From: JAPLXD01 sp043802865
GTDB lineage: Bacteria > Patescibacteriota > Minisyncoccia > Moranbacterales > UBA11712
DNA length: 24,133 nt
Reading direction: 5' to 3'
Assembly (NCBI GenBank): GCA_043802865.1
Contig: JAZDKQ010000016.1
Location: forward strand, 1 to 24,133
Part shown: piece by piece, positions 1-6,718 of the stretch
Numbering within the stretch: the first letter of the stretch is position 1
How the letters are laid out: every line of letters starts with the position of its first letter
Program-made: the position numbers and the translations under genes
The notes under the pieces: generated by a model
The model's input: the letters and a program-made list of their open reading frames with translations, nothing else
Database searches by the model: none
What the model was told of the DNA's origin: nothing

Positions 1-293
1 TGGTCAGAAATATTGCCGGGGCTTTCGGAATCGCGATCTTCGCGACTATTCTCAACAATGCCACGAACTCGAATGTTTTGAATATTGCCCGGAACAGTTT
101 TGCGAACATCAAAAATCCTTTTGTGATGAAGCAATTCACGGGACTCATCATTCTCAAAGCCCAAGTCGCGGCCTACGGAACAGTCTTCGCAGTGTCTTCG
201 GCTTTTCTTTTTGTGGGTGCAATTTTGGCTTTGACCATCAAAGTGAAAGAAAAAATCAAACCCAGCGGAGAAGAAGTTTTGATTTTGGAATAG
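1..293 (+). CDS. MFS multidrug exporter, DHA2-type, C-terminal fragment
   Basis: The open frame enters from the left edge (first full codon at position 3) and gives the last 96 residues of a membrane protein. It starts with RNIAGAFGIAIFATIL, which resembles the R-x-x-G-x-x-G-x-A-I motif of DHA2 (EmrB/QacA) 14-TM drug:proton antiporters. A hydrophobic helix (AYGTVFAVSSAFLFVGAILA) then fits the last transmembrane segment, followed by a short charged cytoplasmic tail ending at TAG. Such proteins export toxic compounds using the proton gradient. Only the C-terminus is visible, so substrate and gene name cannot be assigned. A clear terminator hairpin follows, so this gene is a separate unit from the mraZ operon. 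Confidence 0.7.
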   Translation, partial: VRNIAGAFGIAIFATILNNATNSNVLNIARNSFANIKNPFVMKQFTGLIILKAQVAAYGTVFAVSSAFLFVGAILALTIKVKEKIKPSGEEVLILE

Positions 294-331
294 AGAAAAA
301 GTGGATAACTTGTGCCTAACTGGGGCGGCTG

Positions 332-355
332 ATAGCTTGTATAAGCTATTTTTTT
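332..355 (+). terminator. Rho-independent terminator after the MFS gene
   Basis: A perfect 7-bp stem, ATAGCTT/AAGCTAT with loop GTAT, is followed directly by a run of seven T (349-355). It lies 38 bp after the exporter stop and just before the mraZ promoter. Confidence 0.85.
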
Positions 356-370
356 GTTTATGGCAAAGTG

Positions 371-399
371 TTGACGGATGTTTCAGAGTGGATTAGAAT
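371..399 (+). promoter_or_regulatory. Sigma70-type promoter of the mraZ operon
   Basis: TTGACG (371-376), a 17-bp spacer and TAGAAT (394-399). Predicted start is near 406, exactly where the MraZ-box-like array begins. This is the only good promoter seen upstream of mraZ. Confidence 0.8.
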
Positions 400-405
400 A
401 TGTCT

Positions 406-461
406 ATAGTGTTGCAAAGTGGATGGAAGTGGGGATAAGTCGGATGAATTGGGGATAAGTA
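406..461 (+). promoter_or_regulatory. MraZ operator: 10-bp-periodic box array
   Basis: Six hexamers lie exactly 10 bp apart, starting at 406, 416, 426, 436, 446 and 456: ATAGTG, AAAGTG, GAAGTG, TAAGTC, GAATTG, TAAGTA. Two more matches lie upstream (AAAGTG at 365, AGAGTG at 385). MraZ is known to bind short direct repeats with about 10-bp periodicity upstream of its own gene (AAAGTG-type boxes in Mycoplasma, TGGGN repeats in E. coli). The array starts at the predicted transcription start, so bound MraZ would be expected to repress; autoregulation is inferred. Confidence 0.75.
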
Positions 462-474
462 TTTAGAAATATTC

Positions 475-909
475 ATGTTTATTGGAGAATACTCACATAA
501 TATAGATCCAAAAAAACGTGTGGCCATTCCGGCGAAATTTCGCGCGGACTTCAGCGGGAAAGCGGTTGTTACGCGGGGCTTGGACAAATGTCTTTTTGTG
601 TATCCGCCCAAGACTTGGGAAGAGCTTTCTTCGAAACTTGGAAGTTTGCCGATGGGGGAGTCGGGGACGAGAAGTTTTGTGAGATTGATGCTCGCGGGCG
701 CGGTTGATGTGGATATTGATAAGCTGGGCCGGGTTCTGGTTCCCGATTATCTCAAAGAATATGCCGGGCTCAAAAAAGAAGTGGTCGTCGCGGGACTATA
801 CAATCGGCTCGAGATCTGGGACAGCGGCAAGTGGAGAGAGTACAAGAAGGCGGCTGAAAAGAATACGGATGATATCGCGGAACAACTTGGTAAGCTCGGA
901 ATCTATTAG
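475..909 (+). CDS. mraZ: Transcriptional regulator MraZ
   Basis: 144 residues, the usual MraZ length. The protein has the two AbrB-like half domains with the paired DxxxR signatures: D11-R15 followed by VAIPAKFR, and D82-R86 followed by VLVP. MraZ is a ring-forming DNA-binding protein that regulates the division and cell-wall cluster, often including itself. It is the first gene of the operon and is preceded by a matching operator array. The start MFIGEYSHNID fits the family. No Shine-Dalgarno is visible before the ATG, as with most core genes here. Confidence 0.96.
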   Translation: MFIGEYSHNIDPKKRVAIPAKFRADFSGKAVVTRGLDKCLFVYPPKTWEELSSKLGSLPMGESGTRSFVRLMLAGAVDVDIDKLGRVLVPDYLKEYAGLKKEVVVAGLYNRLEIWDSGKWREYKKAAEKNTDDIAEQLGKLGIY

Positions 910-913
910 GAAA

Positions 914-958
914 CCCAACATCGAATGTTAGGAAGCGTTCCTAACATTCGATGTTAGG
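914..958. repeat. Long near-perfect palindrome between mraZ and rsmH
   Basis: Two 21-nt arms (914-934 and 938-958) pair at 20 of 21 positions around a 3-nt GCG loop. Each arm also contains a smaller imperfect palindrome (AACATCGAATGTT or its reverse complement). No T-run follows, so it is not a typical terminator. It sits wholly in the 59-bp gap between the two genes, and its right arm contains an in-frame ATG (951) that is probably not the rsmH start. Confidence 0.85.
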
Positions 959-968
959 GAATATCCGG

Positions 969-2024
969 ATGATACATAAATCAGTCTTGCTTGAAGAAGT
1001 TATCGAAAATCTGAATTTGAAACCGGGAATGACGGTGGTTGATGGAACGCTCGGGGCTGGCGGGCATTCGGAAGAAATACTCAAAAAAATATTGCCGGGC
1101 GGTAAATTAATCTCAATTGATTGGGATGAGCGAGCGGTTGAAAATTTCAAGAAAAGTCTGCAGACAGGAATTCTTATTGCAAAAAAAGAATTGATTAGGA
1201 CGGTTCGCTCCGCGCCGGTCAATATTAATATAAAAAATGACAATCAAGCCTTTTCTCGCCTTGAGAAACTGGGGAATCGCGAAGGCAAGATTGTCGGGGA
1301 CTGGTGTGGAGCAGCTGACAATTATGCAAACATAAAAGAAATTATCGGGGGACTGGGACTGAAATCCATGGACGCGGTTTTGGTCGACCTCGGTTTCAGT
1401 TCTGATCAAATTGAAAACGCTGACAGGGGATTCAGCTTTCTCCGGAACGGTCCGCTTGATATGCGCTATTCGCAGGATCTGTGCCAAGAAACAGCGGCTG
1501 ATATTGTGAACAATCGCGCGGAAAACGAGTTGGCTAAAATTTTCAGGAATCTCGGAGAGGAAAAATTTGCAAAAAGAATCGCGCATGAGATCGTGAAGGC
1601 GAGGGAAATTGAAAAAATAAGCGAGACTGGAGAATTGGCTGAAATTATTTTACGAGCTGTGCCGGAACGATATAGGCGAGGGAAAATTCATTCGGCAACG
1701 CGAGTATTCCAGGCTCTGCGGATCGAAACCAACCGGGAACTTGAAAACTTGAAAAAATTCTTGATACAAGCAGTTGAAGCGCTGGCTAGGAAGGGGATAT
1801 TAGCCGTCATTAGCTTTCATTCGCTTGAAGACAGGATTGTCAAGAACTTTTTCAAGGATGAAGCTCGGGATTGCGTTTGTCCGCCGAATTTTCCCAAGTG
1901 TGTTTGCACTCACAGGCGAAGGCTGAAGATCGTCACAAAGAAGCCGATCACTGCTCAAGAAAGAGAAATCGAAGCCAATCCGAGAGCGAGAAGCGCGAAA
2001 TTGAGAGTCGCACAAAAAGTGTAA
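969..2024 (+). CDS. rsmH: 16S rRNA (cytosine(1402)-N(4))-methyltransferase RsmH
   Basis: 351 residues from ATG 969, which gives the family start MIHKSVLLEEV; an in-frame ATG at 951 lies inside the palindrome arm and is less likely. RsmH uses SAM to methylate N4 of C1402 in 16S rRNA. Visible signatures are the SAM loop VDGTLGAGGHSEEIL (about 24-38), DLGFSSDQIENADRGFSF (about 140-157), GPLDMRYS (161-168), HSATRVFQALRIETNRELENL and ISFHSLEDRIVKNFF, plus a CVCPPNFPKCVC cysteine patch near the C-terminus. About 40 extra residues (roughly 64-108) sit between the SAM-acidic motif ISIDWDERA and GAADNYANIKEI compared with the usual family spacing. Second gene of the mraZ operon. Confidence 0.95.
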   Translation: MIHKSVLLEEVIENLNLKPGMTVVDGTLGAGGHSEEILKKILPGGKLISIDWDERAVENFKKSLQTGILIAKKELIRTVRSAPVNINIKNDNQAFSRLEKLGNREGKIVGDWCGAADNYANIKEIIGGLGLKSMDAVLVDLGFSSDQIENADRGFSFLRNGPLDMRYSQDLCQETAADIVNNRAENELAKIFRNLGEEKFAKRIAHEIVKAREIEKISETGELAEIILRAVPERYRRGKIHSATRVFQALRIETNRELENLKKFLIQAVEALARKGILAVISFHSLEDRIVKNFFKDEARDCVCPPNFPKCVCTHRRRLKIVTKKPITAQEREIEANPRARSAKLRVAQKV

Positions 2025-2074
2025 ATTGCGAGAACAACACAAAAACAAACAAATAGAATAGGGGGTTCATTCAC

Positions 2075-2437
2075 ATGAGCCGAATTCTCACACTTTCCCA
2101 TTCCAACGCCGTTGGTCTCGGGCAAAGAAAACAAGCCATCAAAAACCAGCCGGCGCGCGTCGGGAGGGTGACTTTGAATTTTTTGCTGGTCGTGTTCATT
2201 GCAACGCTGGGTATTTTCTATATTTTCGAAGTGAACAGCAATGCTACCAAGGGATATGAGATCCGCCTTCTTGAGAAAAAAGTGCAGGAACTCAAAGACA
2301 GCCAGGAAAGACTGAAAATCCAGGAGGCTGAACTCAAATCGATGTACAATATTGAGGGAAGAACCAAAAATCTCAATATGGTCGCGCCCAAAGACGTGAG
2401 CTATTTAACTTTGCCCGGAAATGTAGCAATGAAATAA
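2075..2437 (+). CDS. FtsL/DivIC-like septum protein
   Basis: 120 residues with one transmembrane helix (about 34-53: LNFLLVVFIATLGIFYIFEV) and then a heptad-like charged coiled coil (about 58-92). This is the single-pass bitopic layout of FtsL and DivIC. Those proteins join FtsQ/DivIB at the division site and help activate the septal transpeptidase. Sequence in this family is poorly conserved, so the call rests on topology, length and position between rsmH and ftsI, the classical place for ftsL. The stop and the next start overlap by one base (TAATG), suggesting translational coupling to the PBP. Confidence 0.75.
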   Translation: MSRILTLSHSNAVGLGQRKQAIKNQPARVGRVTLNFLLVVFIATLGIFYIFEVNSNATKGYEIRLLEKKVQELKDSQERLKIQEAELKSMYNIEGRTKNLNMVAPKDVSYLTLPGNVAMK

Positions 2438-4317
2438 TGGTCAACAAGAAATTTTCTAAAAACAAAATCGGTTCTATAAAAACAAATTTCCGGATATATA
2501 TTCTGGTTTTTTTTGTTTTGGCGGCGGGGGGAGCGATTTTTTTCCGAATGTACAATCTTCAGGTTTCGGCGCATGAATATTATCAAGAGCTGGCCTCAAA
2601 CCAGCACAGAATATATCAAGAGCTTATTCCAAAAAGAGGAGAAATATATGCGAAAGACGGGAGTGGATACTATCCCGTGGCGGTCAATCGCGAATTGGCG
2701 CTTGTCTATGCCGTACCGCGGGAAGTGGAAGATGTGGGGGTTGTGGCGCACGAATTGGCGGTCATTTTGCAACTCGATGAGGGTGATCTGAAAGAAAAAC
2801 TTGATCAGCCGGATGGCTGGTATGCGGTTATCGCGCACAAAGTTGAGGATGACAAGGCGGAAGAAATAATATCAAAGAAATTGAAGGGAATATATTTGTC
2901 CGCGGAACCGGAGCGGTTCTATCCGGCCGGAAATTTTGCGTCCCAGTTGATCGGGTTTGTGGGATCCGACGGAGAAAAAACAGTCGGGCGATACGGCTTA
3001 GAATCATATTGGGACAAGGAGCTGGAAGGCACGCTCGGAAGTCTGGAGCAAGAAAGGGATACGGGCGGCCGCTGGATCTCGGTCGGCGAGAAAAAAATTG
3101 TGCCGGCTCAAAACGGCGCAAATTTGTATCTTACGATCGATCATACGATCCAATATCGCGCGGAAATGGCGATCAAAAAATCAGTGGAGAAATATCAGGC
3201 TGATCGGGGAAGTATTGTGATAATCGATCCGGCGACAGGCGGAGTGCTTGCCATGGCTTCGGCTCCCGATTTCAATTTGAATGACTATTCGCAAATCGAA
3301 GATATGTCCGTGTTCGCCAATCCGGCCGTGAGCGACAACTATGAATGCGGATCGATCTTCAAAGTGATCACAATGGCGGCGGGTGTTGACGCGAAGGTGG
3401 TGGCGCCGGACATGACATATGTTGACACGGGAACAGTGAATGAAGCCGGATACACGATCAAAAACTCTGATTTCAAGGCGAACGGAGTGCAAACAATGAC
3501 GCAGGTCTTGGAAAAATCTTTGAACACGGGAGCGATTTTCGTGGAAAAAGCGCTTGGCAATTTGCGATTTTTGGAATATGTAAAAAATTTCGGATTTGGG
3601 AGCAAAACGGAAATCGATACGATCGGAGAAACCAGCGGGAACATTGCTGGCCTCAAGGAAATGAGGAATATAAACGCGTTCACGGCTGCTTTCGGACAAG
3701 GGCTTTCCGTTACGCCGATTCAGTTTGCCAGCGCTGTTGCGGCGATCGCGAACAGAGGAGAACTGATGGAACCGCATTTCGTGGAAAAAATTTCCTATGG
3801 CGATGGCCGCGAGGAAGAAATTCAGCCGCAGAAAGTTCGGAGAGTGATATCCAAAGAGGCAAGCCTTGATCTCGCGCGCATGCTCGTCAGCGTTGTGCAA
3901 AACGGCCATGGGAAAAAAGCGGGCGTGCCGGGATATCTTGTCGCCGGAAAAACGGGTACGGCGCAGGTTCCCAAAAAAGGAGGCGGAGGATACGAAGATA
4001 ATCAGCATATTGGGTCTTTTTCCGGATTTGCTCCGGCCTACGACCCGAAATTTGCGATGCTAGTGAAACTCGACAATCCCAGAAATGTGGAATGGGCAGA
4101 ATCGAGCGCCGCGCCGACATTTGGCGAAATGGCGAAATTTCTGCTAGATTATTACAATATCGAACCGACGGAAGAGTACTCCCAAAAAGACGTCGATCTT
4201 TTCAATGCGACGCACGATACCTCGATATTCCAAACGCCGAGGGAAGAAGCTCCGCCGGCACAGCCAGTTCCGCCGGTGGAGGAGAAGAAGGATAAGAAAA
4301 AAAAGAAAACTAATTAA
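2437..4317 (+). CDS. ftsI: Penicillin-binding protein / peptidoglycan transpeptidase (FtsI/PBP2-like)
   Basis: 626 residues. An N-terminal membrane anchor (about 20-38) is followed by the PBP dimerization domain containing the RGEIYAKDG motif (68-75), then a transpeptidase domain with all three catalytic motifs: SIFK (S306-K309, active-site Ser306), SLN (361-363) and KTGTAQ (505-510). The class B monofunctional enzyme cross-links peptidoglycan, here presumably at the septum given the neighbours rsmH, the ftsL-like gene and murF. The C-terminus is a Pro/Glu/Lys-rich tail after about residue 600, unlikely to be structured. The start overlaps the ftsL-like stop; no SD. The ftsI name is given by position; PBP2/SpoVD-type naming is equally possible. 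Confidence 0.93.
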   Translation: MVNKKFSKNKIGSIKTNFRIYILVFFVLAAGGAIFFRMYNLQVSAHEYYQELASNQHRIYQELIPKRGEIYAKDGSGYYPVAVNRELALVYAVPREVEDVGVVAHELAVILQLDEGDLKEKLDQPDGWYAVIAHKVEDDKAEEIISKKLKGIYLSAEPERFYPAGNFASQLIGFVGSDGEKTVGRYGLESYWDKELEGTLGSLEQERDTGGRWISVGEKKIVPAQNGANLYLTIDHTIQYRAEMAIKKSVEKYQADRGSIVIIDPATGGVLAMASAPDFNLNDYSQIEDMSVFANPAVSDNYECGSIFKVITMAAGVDAKVVAPDMTYVDTGTVNEAGYTIKNSDFKANGVQTMTQVLEKSLNTGAIFVEKALGNLRFLEYVKNFGFGSKTEIDTIGETSGNIAGLKEMRNINAFTAAFGQGLSVTPIQFASAVAAIANRGELMEPHFVEKISYGDGREEEIQPQKVRRVISKEASLDLARMLVSVVQNGHGKKAGVPGYLVAGKTGTAQVPKKGGGGYEDNQHIGSFSGFAPAYDPKFAMLVKLDNPRNVEWAESSAAPTFGEMAKFLLDYYNIEPTEEYSQKDVDLFNATHDTSIFQTPREEAPPAQPVPPVEEKKDKKKKKTN

Positions 4318-4323
4318 AAACCA

Positions 4324-5673
4324 ATGGATAAAAATGTGCTGGCCCAAGGCCAGTCCGCCTCGGGCGGAAAGTCTCGCAAGAAAATTTATCTCGAAAAAAT
4401 TCTGAAATATTTCGCAACCAAGGCTTTGCGAAAGTTCAAGCCGCGCGTTGTCGGAGTGACGGGCTCGGTTGGCAAGACTTCGACCAAGGAAGCGATTTTT
4501 TCTGTGCTTTCGGCAAAGTTTCGCGTTCGTAAAAATGAAAAGAACTACAACAACGAGATCGGATTGCCTCTCACGGTTTTGGGGATCGAAAGCGGAGGCG
4601 GAAGCTTTTGGAAATGGACATTGGTATTCTTGCGGGCGATCGGCGTTGTTTCCTTTTCTTGCCGGAAAAACTATCCCGAAATTCTGGTTCTTGAACTGGG
4701 GGCGGACCGGCCGGGAGACATCAAATATCTGGTCAATTTTCTTCAGCCCGAAGTCGGAGTTGTGACGGCTATTGGAATCAGTCATCTCGAATTTTTTCAA
4801 AGCAAAAAGAATATTGCCCGGGAAAAAAGTTTTTTGGCGCGCAATCTCAAAAAAGGCGGTCTTGCGGTTTTGAATTTTGACGACGAAGAAGTGCGAAAGA
4901 TGGGGGAGGATATTAAATCGGACAAAATATTCTTTGGTTTCTCGGAGGAAGCCCAGGTTCACGCGTCGGATATATTTTTCGGATATGGAAAATCGAAAGA
5001 CAACTTCGGCGGCGATATCAGCGAAATAAAGGGCATCAGTTTCAAGTTATCTTTTGAAGGAACGACTCTGCCGGTGCGCCTCATCCGCTCGGTCGGGCGG
5101 CCGCAAATTTATGCCGTGCTGGCGGCGGCAGCAGTCGGAATTCATTTTGACATGAATCTTCTTGAGATCGCGGAGGCTCTCAAAGATTTTCAGGCGCCGG
5201 CGGGAAGGCTCAATCTGATCGAAGGGATCAAAAACACGGTGATCATCGAAGACAGCTACAATTCCGCTCCGCAATCGGCGATCGCGGCGCTTGAAGTTTT
5301 GGAAAAAATTGAAGCCCGGCGGAAGATCGCGGCGCTGGGAGATATGCTTGAACTCGGAGAAGGAACCGAGGAAGGGCATCGCGAAGTCGGAAGAAAAGTG
5401 GCTGAAGTCGCGGATATTCTGTTCGCTGTTGGGGAAAGAGCGAAATTCATCGCCGACGAAGCGGAAAAGGCGGGTCTTGACAAAAACAAAATTTTCTGCT
5501 ACACTGACTCTTCTGAAGCTAAAGTCCCTATTCAAAGCATGCTTCAGGAAGGAGATGTGATTTTGATAAAAGGCTCCCAAGGCGTCCGAATGGAGCGAAT
5601 TTCAGAGGAAATCATGCGTAATCCAAAGGAGGCGGAGAAGCTGTTGCCTCGGCAAACAGCGGAGTGGAAATAG
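4324..5673 (+). CDS. murF: MurF-like UDP-MurNAc-tripeptide:D-Ala-D-Ala ligase
   Basis: 449 residues. Mur ligase signatures: ATP-binding VTGSVGKTSTKE (P-loop about 45-56, Lys51), NYNNEIGLPLT (about 74-84), an ELGADRPGDI segment, and IIEDSYNSAPQSAIAAL, which matches the D-D-S-Y-N-A-N-P motif of MurF. The enzyme adds D-Ala-D-Ala to the peptidoglycan precursor in the cytoplasm. The P-loop starts about 45 residues in, so most of the usual N-terminal UDP-binding domain (about 80-100 residues in classical MurF) is missing. A hydrophobic WKWTLVFLRAIGVVSF stretch precedes the ELGAD motif. It starts 6 bp after the PBP stop and closes the operon. Another Mur ligase role is possible. Confidence 0.88.
   Translation: MDKNVLAQGQSASGGKSRKKIYLEKILKYFATKALRKFKPRVVGVTGSVGKTSTKEAIFSVLSAKFRVRKNEKNYNNEIGLPLTVLGIESGGGSFWKWTLVFLRAIGVVSFSCRKNYPEILVLELGADRPGDIKYLVNFLQPEVGVVTAIGISHLEFFQSKKNIAREKSFLARNLKKGGLAVLNFDDEEVRKMGEDIKSDKIFFGFSEEAQVHASDIFFGYGKSKDNFGGDISEIKGISFKLSFEGTTLPVRLIRSVGRPQIYAVLAAAAVGIHFDMNLLEIAEALKDFQAPAGRLNLIEGIKNTVIIEDSYNSAPQSAIAALEVLEKIEARRKIAALGDMLELGEGTEEGHREVGRKVAEVADILFAVGERAKFIADEAEKAGLDKNKIFCYTDSSEAKVPIQSMLQEGDVILIKGSQGVRMERISEEIMRNPKEAEKLLPRQTAEWK
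4354..4368. repeat. Small palindrome in the 5' end of murF
   Basis: TCCGCC-TCG-GGCGGA: a 6-bp stem with a 3-nt loop, in frame inside murF and coding Ser-Ala-Ser-Gly-Gly in the poorly conserved N-terminus. Its context CAGTCCGCC/GGCGGA resembles the intergenic hairpin CAGTCTGCC/GGCAGA at 5765-5784. Mobility is a guess. Confidence 0.5.
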
Positions 5674-5712
5674 GTTTTTTATAAAGCAAAATCGGGCTGT
5701 GGATAAGTCGGT

Positions 5713-5741
5713 TTGACGCGGTATGGAATTAGGCATACAAT
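5713..5741 (+). promoter_or_regulatory. Sigma70-type promoter of the accessory region
   Basis: TTGACG (5713-5718), 17-bp spacer, TACAAT (5736-5741). Predicted start is near 5748. It lies 39 bp after the murF stop and would drive the structured segment and, by read-through, the small-gene run from 5935. Confidence 0.75.
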
Positions 5742-5747
5742 AAAAAG

Positions 5748-5886
5748 GCGTCAAACACAAACATCAGTCTGCCGATGAGGCAGATAAAATTAAATATTGA
5801 GGTACGTCGGTTGCATTGATAGGGGATAACCGTTGTACCTTGCAAAATCAAGAAGCGACCTTATTTTTAATGCGGTTGCTTTTTGA
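5748..5886 (+). ncRNA. Candidate structured small RNA or attenuated leader
   Basis: About 138 nt run from a consensus promoter to an intrinsic terminator with no convincing ORF. Three hairpins: TCTGCC/GGCAGA (5768-5784, loop GATGA); a longer arm with GGTAC and CGGTT pairing to AACCG and GTACC around a 2x2 internal loop and a 15-nt terminal loop (5801-5839); and the terminator stem. I do not recognise it as SRP RNA, 6S, tmRNA, RNase P or a named riboswitch. It could be a free sRNA or a cis-acting leader for the Cys-rich gene that starts 49 bp after the terminator. Everything beyond promoter, hairpins and terminator is inference. Confidence 0.5.
5853..5884 (+). terminator. Rho-independent terminator or attenuator
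   Basis: AAGCGACC (5853-5860) pairs with GGTTGCTT (5874-5881), 8 bp including one G-U, followed by T to 5884. It separates the promoter at 5713 from the first SD-bearing gene, so it either ends a short RNA or attenuates the operon. Confidence 0.65.
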
Positions 5887-5934
5887 ATAAAAAAAACTAT
5901 TGCAGTTGAATATTTAAAGAGGAGGTAAAGTCCG

Positions 5935-6285
5935 ATGTGTGCGATTAGGTGCATTAAGTGCCATAGTATTTTCGAAAACGGAAATACTGGATCCGTCAAC
6001 GATAGCCATGGGCTTTGCCTCAAATGCTCGCGGCTGGTTATGTTGGAAACCTTCAGAAAGCAACAGAAAAAAGAAGGTTATCCAGATTGCGCAGGCCGGT
6101 GCCTCGGCAATTGCGCTACAGTGTGGTGCACATATTGGCCAGTCTGCGTGAAAGAAGCGCTGACCAAGGACGATTTCTTGGAGGTAGAACGGAGACTGGT
6201 GAGGCGCAGAACGGCTCTTTGCGGCAAACCGTGCGGTTATCAGTATCACGAAGTTGTAGCGATGGCGATAGCTGCTACCAAATAA
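5935..6285 (+). CDS. Hypothetical cysteine-rich protein (12 Cys)
   Basis: 116 residues with a strong Shine-Dalgarno (GAGGAGGT, 9 nt before the ATG). Cysteines at 2, 6, 9, 28, 31, 52, 56, 60, 65, 71, 96 and 100. The CIKC (6-9) and CLKC (28-31) pairs look like a four-cysteine zinc ribbon. A second cluster (52-71, CAGRC, GNC, VWC, PVC) and CGKPC (96-100) could form further metal sites or disulfides. The middle is Lys/Arg-rich and there is no signal peptide or membrane segment. I do not recognise the family. It heads a run of small SD-bearing genes downstream of the structured leader. Zinc or other metal binding is inferred from cysteine spacing only. Confidence 0.7.
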   Translation: MCAIRCIKCHSIFENGNTGSVNDSHGLCLKCSRLVMLETFRKQQKKEGYPDCAGRCLGNCATVWCTYWPVCVKEALTKDDFLEVERRLVRRRTALCGKPCGYQYHEVVAMAIAATK

Positions 6286-6318
6286 ATCCTATGGTCAGCC
6301 TTATTAAGGAGGTGCGCC

Positions 6319-6504
6319 ATGAAGGATCGCCGAATTTTCGCGAGTGAGCTTCCTGCTTCTGATGGAAACGGTATAAGTCATCGAGTAAGTTTCGATGAAA
6401 TCTACCGAACGCCGGAAGAGCTTTCCTCACAAGATGAGTTACTGAATTTTCCTTGGGCATTCAAATATGTCTTCGGAAAAAGAGTAATTCCAGGCCGCGC
6501 CTGA
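6319..6504 (+). CDS. Hypothetical small protein (61 aa)
   Basis: The ATG is preceded by AAGGAGGT at ideal distance (6 nt after AGGAGG), which is the main evidence that it is translated. The product is soluble and charged: a basic N-terminus (MKDRRIF), an acidic middle (FDEIYRTPEELSSQDELL) and a basic tail. No motif or family is recognised. It lies 33 bp after the Cys-rich gene, and its TGA stop overlaps the Shine-Dalgarno of the next gene, typical of translational coupling. Confidence 0.55.
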   Translation: MKDRRIFASELPASDGNGISHRVSFDEIYRTPEELSSQDELLNFPWAFKYVFGKRVIPGRA

Positions 6505-6515
6505 GGAGGTTGATT

Positions 6516-6704
6516 ATGAACGCGATTTCTATCCGGAAATCGTCTCGAGAGGGCTGTCTCTGCATCTTTAGGGAGGATGAGTCGGATGGTAGTTGTCTTA
6601 TGGCGACTCATCCGCATTGCCCCCTCGTTCCTCCGATCAGCAGTGTAGTTGAGGTAATTCGGATTCCGAGATCCAATCAACCTCGTCAGCCTATCTTCCG
6701 CTGA
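6516..6704 (+). CDS. Hypothetical small protein (62 aa)
   Basis: ATG 6516 is chosen over longer in-frame options because GAGGAGGT lies 6 nt upstream, immediately after the previous gene's TGA. The product has four cysteines (CLC at 14-16, then C27 and C35), a basic N-terminus, a valine/isoleucine stretch (SSVVEVIRI) and an Arg/Pro-rich tail. No family recognised. The next Shine-Dalgarno (AAGGAGG) directly follows its TGA. Confidence 0.55.
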   Translation: MNAISIRKSSREGCLCIFREDESDGSCLMATHPHCPLVPPISSVVEVIRIPRSNQPRQPIFR

Positions 6705-6718
6705 AGGAGGAGCTATTA

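Noticed and set aside
951..968. Upstream ATG for rsmH
   Set aside because: It lies in the palindrome arm; the family start pattern begins at ATG 969.
3181..4008. 275-codon open frame on the minus strand opposite the PBP gene
   Set aside because: No motif, biased composition, and it lies wholly within a gene with complete SxxK, SxN and KTG motifs.
5748..5886. SRP RNA, 6S RNA, tmRNA or a known riboswitch
   Set aside because: None of their conserved sequence blocks could be found by eye; left as unassigned RNA.
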